Below are positions 59,076 to 64,000 of a stretch of 64,000 nt of DNA, in pieces. The translations under genes were made by a program, and so were the position numbers. A model generated the notes under the pieces. That model saw only the letters and a program-made list of their open reading frames with translations, was not told where the DNA came from and did not search any database. The DNA lies in assembly GCA_003615045.1 (NCBI GenBank), contig ML014169.1, positions 1-64,000 on the forward strand. The letters are read 5' to 3'. The DNA comes from Caulochytrium protostelioides (lineage: Eukaryota > Chytridiomycota > Caulochytriomycetes > Caulochytriales > Caulochytriaceae). Position 1 is the first letter of the stretch, and each line of letters begins with the position of its first letter.

Positions 59076-61142
59076 TTACCGCCCACGCCCCGGCGTGGAC
59101 CGTCCGTGTGTTGGTGCTGTCAATGTGGCCGTGACGCCGCCATCGTCGTCGCCGCCGCGGAGGAGAGCAGCACCGGTGCCTGCTGGTGCGGCGGCCGCGG
59201 CCGCGGCGTCCGATGGCGACGACGCCTTCAATCTCGGCGCCGTGGGGCGGTGTGGGGGCCGCGCCGCCGTGGAGTCTGATGGCGCTGCCACGGATCCTCG
59301 TGAGAGGGCGGTCGCCGCTAGCGGACGGGCGGCGGCCACCTTGGCGGCCGTGACGGCGCGCGCAGCCGCGGGCGTCAAGGGCTCTGGGGCGGCGTCGGCG
59401 TCGGCGTCGGTGATCGTGTCCGTCTCCATGGACGACGGGCCGACGGCCGAGGCCTGGGCCGAGGCCGTACCACGGAATGCGGCGGAGGCCGGATTGGAGG
59501 GCGTCCGGGGCGTGGTCTGGGTGATCCAGTCCTGGAGGTGCCGGTCGAGGGCGTCGTGGACGGCGGGCGGGTGGCGGAAGGCGGCGTCGGCGACGACAGG
59601 GAAGTTGTAGTCGCCGTAGACGAGCTGCCGCGCCTCGTCGTAGACATGCTCGATGTCGGGCATCGCTTCGGCATCGCTCCATGCCAAGTCGGTCACGTCA
59701 GACTCGGCGTCGTTCGCGCTAAGCCACGCGCAGGGGTCCCAAGCCCGGAACCGCTCGACCAGCGGGGGTGCGATGGTCCACGTGCCATAGTACGTCGTCG
59801 GCATGCGGCCGTCGCGAGACAGACGGGTGCTGCTGGTGTGCGACCCGAGCAGCGGGCGGAGCGATGGCGCCGTGGGCAGCAGCGACGTCGTCTCATGCAG
59901 CAGGCGCGAGGCGCGGTGGACGCCCCACGCCGCTAAGCGGCCCGAGCGGCTCGGCTCGGGTCTCGGCGAGGCCATCGTGAACTGGCTTGGCGAGTACTGC
60001 GAGGCGTCACGGCGGTCGTCGGTCGGGAACCTGTCGTCGGCGTCGACAGCATCGAAGTCGTCGCCGCTGGCGTCGGAGCCGTCGGAGTCGGATTCCCACT
60101 GCAGCGTCGTGACCTCGCGAAGCTGGCGCTGCTCGCGAGCCCGCGCAGACTGGAATGTGGTGCCCTTGACGATGTGGTAGGTGTCCATCACGATATCGAC
60201 GCAGCCGACGGCATCGCGGATTGCAATCATCACAGGTAAGCGTGACGCGATCTTGTGATTGTCGATGTCGTTCCAGGGGAACGCATGGCTGTGCAAGAGC
60301 GCGATGGGGACCATTTCTAGGCAAAGCAGCAGGTCTTGGATCACCGTGACGACAGCGTCGACGGAATAGGACCCGGACCCGCGGATCACGCCGAGCCAGA
60401 CCAGTGTCGAGATGAGCAAGCCCTGCCAGTAGGTCAGAAAAATGATGATTTTGACGCAGATGAATTTCGGCAAGGGCCGATAGGGTTTGAGGTCCTTCTC
60501 GCACTGTAGATAGAACTGGACCAGGCAGTACAAGCTCCAGCAGACGCTGATGTTGTAGAAGGCGCTGAGCCAGAATGCGGGGCTCGCCAGCGAGACTTCG
60601 CCCTCGCGGTAGATGCCGGCGACCTTGCACCACATGGCGAGCACCGCGAGCACGGGCTTGACGATCACGAACTGCAGGATGCCGCGGCGGATGAAGAGAA
60701 AGGTCTCGCCATTGGCCATGTTCATGGGACGGAAGCAGTAATTGAACGGCCAGGCATGGTGGATCCGCAACCGCTCATTCAGCAATCGCAGCAGCTGCCG
60801 CTCGCCGCCCAGATAGTTGACCAGCAGCAGAAAAAAGACGTAGATCACGAACGCTTCGTACAGATCGCGCAGCGTGTCGATATAGTCGGCGAGGTGGCGG
60901 TACGAGAGGCTGATGAAGGAGCACACCGCATACACGGGCACCATCCACAGAATGCGGATCGTGAGGCGCTGCACGCCGGGACGGCGGTAGTTGCGCAGGT
61001 GGTTGCCGATCGACGCCAGCGAGATGCCGCACGCGACGAGGACGCTGATGCCCGACAAATAGTAGAAGAAGGCGCCGGCGTCGGAGGCGCCAACGGCCTC
61101 CAGCCCGGCCGGCGTCCACGCGCCCCGCGCCGGCTCGGCCAT
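59076..61142 (-). CDS. Ost-alpha/TMEM184 family membrane transporter
   Basis: 688 residues from ATG 61142; the frame is open a further 24 codons to a TTG. The first 360 residues carry about seven membrane helices and the family blocks: IGNHLRNYRRPGVQRLTIRI, MVPVYAVCSFISL, YIDTLRDLYEAFVIYVFFLL, YLGGERQLLRLL, GILQFVIVKP, KPYRPLPKFICVKIIIFLTYWQG, and EMVPIALLHSHAFPW. This pattern (RxxxVQR, YExFVIY, PxPKFxxIKxxxFxxxWQ) is that of DUF300, which includes organic solute transporter alpha and TMEM184A-C, found at plasma membrane or vacuole. The cytosolic tail (about 360-688) is disordered. The stop TAA lies in GGCGGTAAGTGG, a perfect splice donor, so the real protein could continue in another exon. 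Substrate is unknown. It is co-oriented with the gene to its left. Confidence 0.87.
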   Translation of the reverse strand: MAEPARGAWTPAGLEAVGASDAGAFFYYLSGISVLVACGISLASIGNHLRNYRRPGVQRLTIRILWMVPVYAVCSFISLSYRHLADYIDTLRDLYEAFVIYVFFLLLVNYLGGERQLLRLLNERLRIHHAWPFNYCFRPMNMANGETFLFIRRGILQFVIVKPVLAVLAMWCKVAGIYREGEVSLASPAFWLSAFYNISVCWSLYCLVQFYLQCEKDLKPYRPLPKFICVKIIIFLTYWQGLLISTLVWLGVIRGSGSYSVDAVVTVIQDLLLCLEMVPIALLHSHAFPWNDIDNHKIASRLPVMIAIRDAVGCVDIVMDTYHIVKGTTFQSARAREQRQLREVTTLQWESDSDGSDASGDDFDAVDADDRFPTDDRRDASQYSPSQFTMASPRPEPSRSGRLAAWGVHRASRLLHETTSLLPTAPSLRPLLGSHTSSTRLSRDGRMPTTYYGTWTIAPPLVERFRAWDPCAWLSANDAESDVTDLAWSDAEAMPDIEHVYDEARQLVYGDYNFPVVADAAFRHPPAVHDALDRHLQDWITQTTPRTPSNPASAAFRGTASAQASAVGPSSMETDTITDADADAAPEPLTPAAARAVTAAKVAAARPLAATALSRGSVAAPSDSTAARPPHRPTAPRLKASSPSDAAAAAAAPAGTGAALLRGGDDDGGVTATLTAPTHGRSTPGRGR

Positions 61143-61436
61143 GGCGTCACGCTGGTCCCACAGCCGCTGGAGCGCGCAGCCGTGGGCGGTGGCGAGCCGA
61201 TACGCACCGAGCAAGTCGTTCGCCGACCCAGATGGCGATCCGCGCGAGGCCGACGGCCACGTGGCGGTGCCAAGCCAGGCCGCAGGCCAGAGGCAAAGCC
61301 GGGCCGCAGCTCACGTGGAAGCTGCGCGGGAGGGCGAGAGACCAGGAACGCGACGCGCAGCGGTGCGATCACGCAAGCAAGGGCGGGACACGGTGGCAGG
61401 GCGGCGCGGGGGTGCGGAGCAGCGCTAAGGGCCGAT

Positions 61437-61467
<31 letters not shown>

Positions 61468-63801
61468 GCGGCGGCGTGTCAAGGCCAGCGGCCGCGTGAG
61501 GGCCACGCGAGCGAGCACGTGCTCGCCGCAGCACGTGGCACGTGGCCGCCGATCGCTGCCTTTTGCAGGTCGGGCTCCTTGGCGCGCTCGCATCGTCGTC
61601 GCACGTGGCGATTCGTTTCGCGGGTGGGGCGCACGCCATATGGCACGGGCGGAACGGCTCGCCGCCCGCGCGGCTGCGCCGGAGGGCCCAGCGGCGCCGA
61701 GCCCCACGAGCGCCCCCACGGTTGGTCGGCGCCACATGCCGGAGCCGCGACCGCAGTCTGCTGTTGACGAACGGCGTTGCGTCAGATCTCCAGCGATGGC
61801 GATGCCGACGGCGGCGGCAACGATGACCGACCACCACCAGATGACACGGTATACTTTGTTTCGCGCCGACATGACGTTCACTTCTGCGAGACGGGTCGAT
61901 GCAAAAAAGCCGGCTTGAAAGCCGACGGAACAGCATGCATCAGCCTCTCGATGTCAGACGACGGACGCAAGATGCCGTGAGCCCGTCGTCGCCGTCCGAG
62001 CTTGGACCATGCCTGCTGACGGGGTTCATTGGTTGCGCCCTTCTGTCTTGACTCAACTCTAATTAGCGCAGCTCGGCTCAGCTCGACGAAATAGGACAGG
62101 CCAGGGATGTGCAGCACATCCCTCATTCCAAATTTTGGTGGAAGGGGACTCGCAGCGTCCGCTAAGCCCTGAACCGGCCGTCCGCGCCCTCCCGCGCTCA
62201 GCACCGGCCGCTGATCCTGAGCGGTTCCCTGCCGCACCGCCGTCGCTGTCGCGGTATCCGAGTCCGAGTCCGACTCCGAGTCCGACTCCGACGCCGACTC
62301 AGAGTCGATGGTCTCCGATAGACGATCGGCGATCTGCGTGAATACGCGAGCGTCCTCCTGATACGTACGGCTGCTCATGCGAGGTCCGCCCCCCGACGCC
62401 GTAGTTGACTTGACGTTTGGCCCGACCGCGACGGCGGCATCTCCCGACGGCGGCAGCGGGCTGCGCGACCGCCGGGTGCGGGTAACTGCGCGCCACGGGT
62501 GCTTCGGTCGCGAAGGGGTAAAGGGAGGCGCAGCCATGGCCGGCTTCAAGCAAGCCGGTCACAGGGCGAAAGCAAAGACGACGGCGACGGCATCGGCGAC
62601 GGCGAAGCACATGCGAATGAGGGCGGCGCCGCGGAACGACCGTCGGCATCCCTCCGACGTTTCTGTTCATTCGCTGCGCTAGCACGCTTCGCCCATACAG
62701 CGCGACGCTCTCGCGATGCTGCCCGCGGGTAGGCTGGAGTATGCATGGACGGCCAACGGGCCTTTCATGAACTTGGCGATGGCACTGGCCGCCGATCCTT
62801 CCTGTTTCATGCGACACTCCAGGCCTCCCGCCCCCATCTCCCTCGCCCCCCCTCGCCCCATTGCAGTGCCGGCACGCGGAATTTCCAAGCGGATGTGGTG
62901 AAGCAGAACCCCTTCGTGCCGTCGTTGCTGTCGTCGTCGCCTTTCGTTTCGTCTGTTCGGACGAGCCGTGTCCTGCGGCGCAGTCATACGTCTCCACGTC
63001 GTGCCGTTCTGCCATTCTGCAGCGGAGTTTTCATTGCGCCGATCCGTCCTACGTCACACGGGTCGACGACCCGTGCACCGGAGCCCCTACGCGCGGCTTC
63101 CGGTCGCATCTTCTCCAGGCAGCTTCTGCGCTTTAACGCTGCTGGTCATACCTTCTGAGTCTCGAGAGCTCGCCTCCTTCCTGTCTGCTGCGGCACCGCT
63201 TCGCTTCGCTCCGCCATCATTGCCTTCCTTGAACTCGTCGAACGGACAGTCCGATCCGTGACTGGGTTCGGTCTTGACTGGTCTTGATTTGTCGCTGTTC
63301 ATTGTACCAGACGAGAGCATACCAGAGCCGGTTGATTATTGTTTGCGGGCATCGACGACCGCCAGGGTCTTGCGGCGCGACGGGTCGATTCGGGCGATCT
63401 CGGGACCCGCTTTCCGGCCGCGTTCTCTGACGGCTGGCGCCACCTGCCCTCCGTCGAGCAGATCGCCTCCGTGCGCTAATTAACAGCCCCATCTGTCCGT
63501 CCATCCATTCGTCCATCCATCCTTCTATCCTGCGGCGCCTGCCGCCCGCTGGTCCCGGTGGGTTGCGGTCGTCCCGCCGCTGGGGGACGTCCGACGTTGG
63601 CCCTGCAGGGTAGCCCTTTCACCCCCGAGAGGCGTGGATGATTCGTTCGTTCCGTTCCGCTGTCGGCTCGTGGCCTTTCCGCATCCCACAGGGGCCTCGC
63701 CGTGACGCGCCCGTCCACGCGTCCGTCCACGCGACTGCTGCTGCTGCTCCTGCTGCTGCTGTTGCCGCCGGCCACGTGGCTTTAACCGAGCCGCCGCGGC
63801 C
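61143..63801. other. Long intergenic region with two weak ORFs
   Basis: About 2.7 kb with no recognisable gene. Two minus-strand frames are the best candidates. One runs from ATG 62378 to 61878 (starts MSSRTYQEDARVFTQIADRL, then Asp/Ser/Glu repeats). The other runs from ATG 63320 or 63302 to 63087 (MNSDKSRPVKTEPSHGSDC..., polar). Neither has a known motif. The first covers a TCCGAG/TCCGAC repeat at 62256-62305. A CCATCC-type run lies near 63495-63530. Confidence 0.35.
62256..62305. repeat. TCCGAG/TCCGAC hexamer repeat
   Basis: Imperfect hexamers, about eight units; the minus strand reads Ser-Asp/Ser-Glu. Confidence 0.85.
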
Positions 63802-64000
63802 ATGTCGCCGCCGCCCTATCGCTATGTGCCGCCCGGCTCGTCGCCGCTCGTTCCGCCGCACAACGCCGCGGGCCCCTCGCTCGCGACGCCGCCGCGCACC
63901 CGCGCCGGCAGCCCTTCCCTCATCCCGACCCCCAGCTCTCCGTCGCCGAGCCGTCTCCCCACCCTGAGCCAGCCCAGCTATGGCGGGCCCGCGCCCCAGC
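63802..64000 (+). CDS. Partial ORF, Pro/Ser-rich N-terminus, unknown
   Basis: Starts at ATG 63802 (context GCGGCCATGT) and is open to the window edge (66 codons). The visible part is MSPPPYRYVPPGSSPLVPP followed by Ser/Pro/Thr, disordered. Too little is present to name it. The good start context, the Tyr-containing opening and the uninterrupted frame suggest the start of a real gene. Confidence 0.5.
   Translation, partial: MSPPPYRYVPPGSSPLVPPHNAAGPSLATPPRTRAGSPSLIPTPSSPSPSRLPTLSQPSYGGPAPQ

Overview
This is a GC-rich nuclear window from a compact eukaryotic genome. The genes are mostly long single exons. The five introns I can place are short (118 to 374 nt) and have GT..AG ends. The gene mix suggests an early-diverging, chytrid-like fungus: hamartin (TSC1), a BRCA2 with BRC repeats, WDR75, eIF3e, HRD3/SEL1L, a fungal-like eL6, and ataxin-10/Ctr86 together with ALDH7A1 and an Ost-alpha transporter. 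Alanine-, serine- and proline-rich linkers and coding hexanucleotide repeats fit a very GC-rich member such as Caulochytrium. The species is an inference, not something the sequence proves.

Layout, left to right. A tRNA-Ala(AGC) lies at 218-290. TSC1 (+) converges with WDR75 (-). HRD3/SEL1L (+) has a poly-Q tail broken by an assembly gap. Then come glycogen branching enzyme (+, one intron) and an Mn-type cation diffusion facilitator (-). Next is a decayed stretch at about 21-22.5 kb with one unrecognised ORF, followed by a VPS9-domain Rab GEF (+) and BRCA2 (+, 2622 codons). eIF3e (-, two exons) converges with BRCA2. A small mitochondrial-type FUN14-like ORF (-) and an AT-richer degraded ORF follow. 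Then come ribosomal protein eL6 (+), a Vps5/SNX1-type sorting nexin (+, two exons), mitochondrial ALDH7A1 (-, two exons), a low-complexity protein (-), ataxin-10 (-), an AT-richer possibly secreted repeat protein (-), and an Ost-alpha/TMEM184 transporter (-). A Pro-rich ORF (+) starts at 63802 and runs off the end.

The genes are housekeeping and do not form one pathway. Loose functional groups are endosomal trafficking (VPS9 GEF, Vps5-type nexin), protein synthesis and ribosome biogenesis (tRNA-Ala, eL6, eIF3e, WDR75), and growth control or genome stability (TSC1, BRCA2).

The most interesting accessory signal is a family of three decayed sequences at about 18.8-19.1 kb (-), 22.1-22.5 kb (+) and 40.25-40.79 kb (+). 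All three share a C-terminal NRDLxAAxNI-type block, the tail KLIRH, and a 3' flank with a short G/C hairpin. I read them as relics of one Fanzor/TnpB-like (OMEGA) RNA-guided nuclease element. The 40.4 kb copy also keeps sequence resembling the zone before the RuvC-II/zinc-finger region. All copies are broken.
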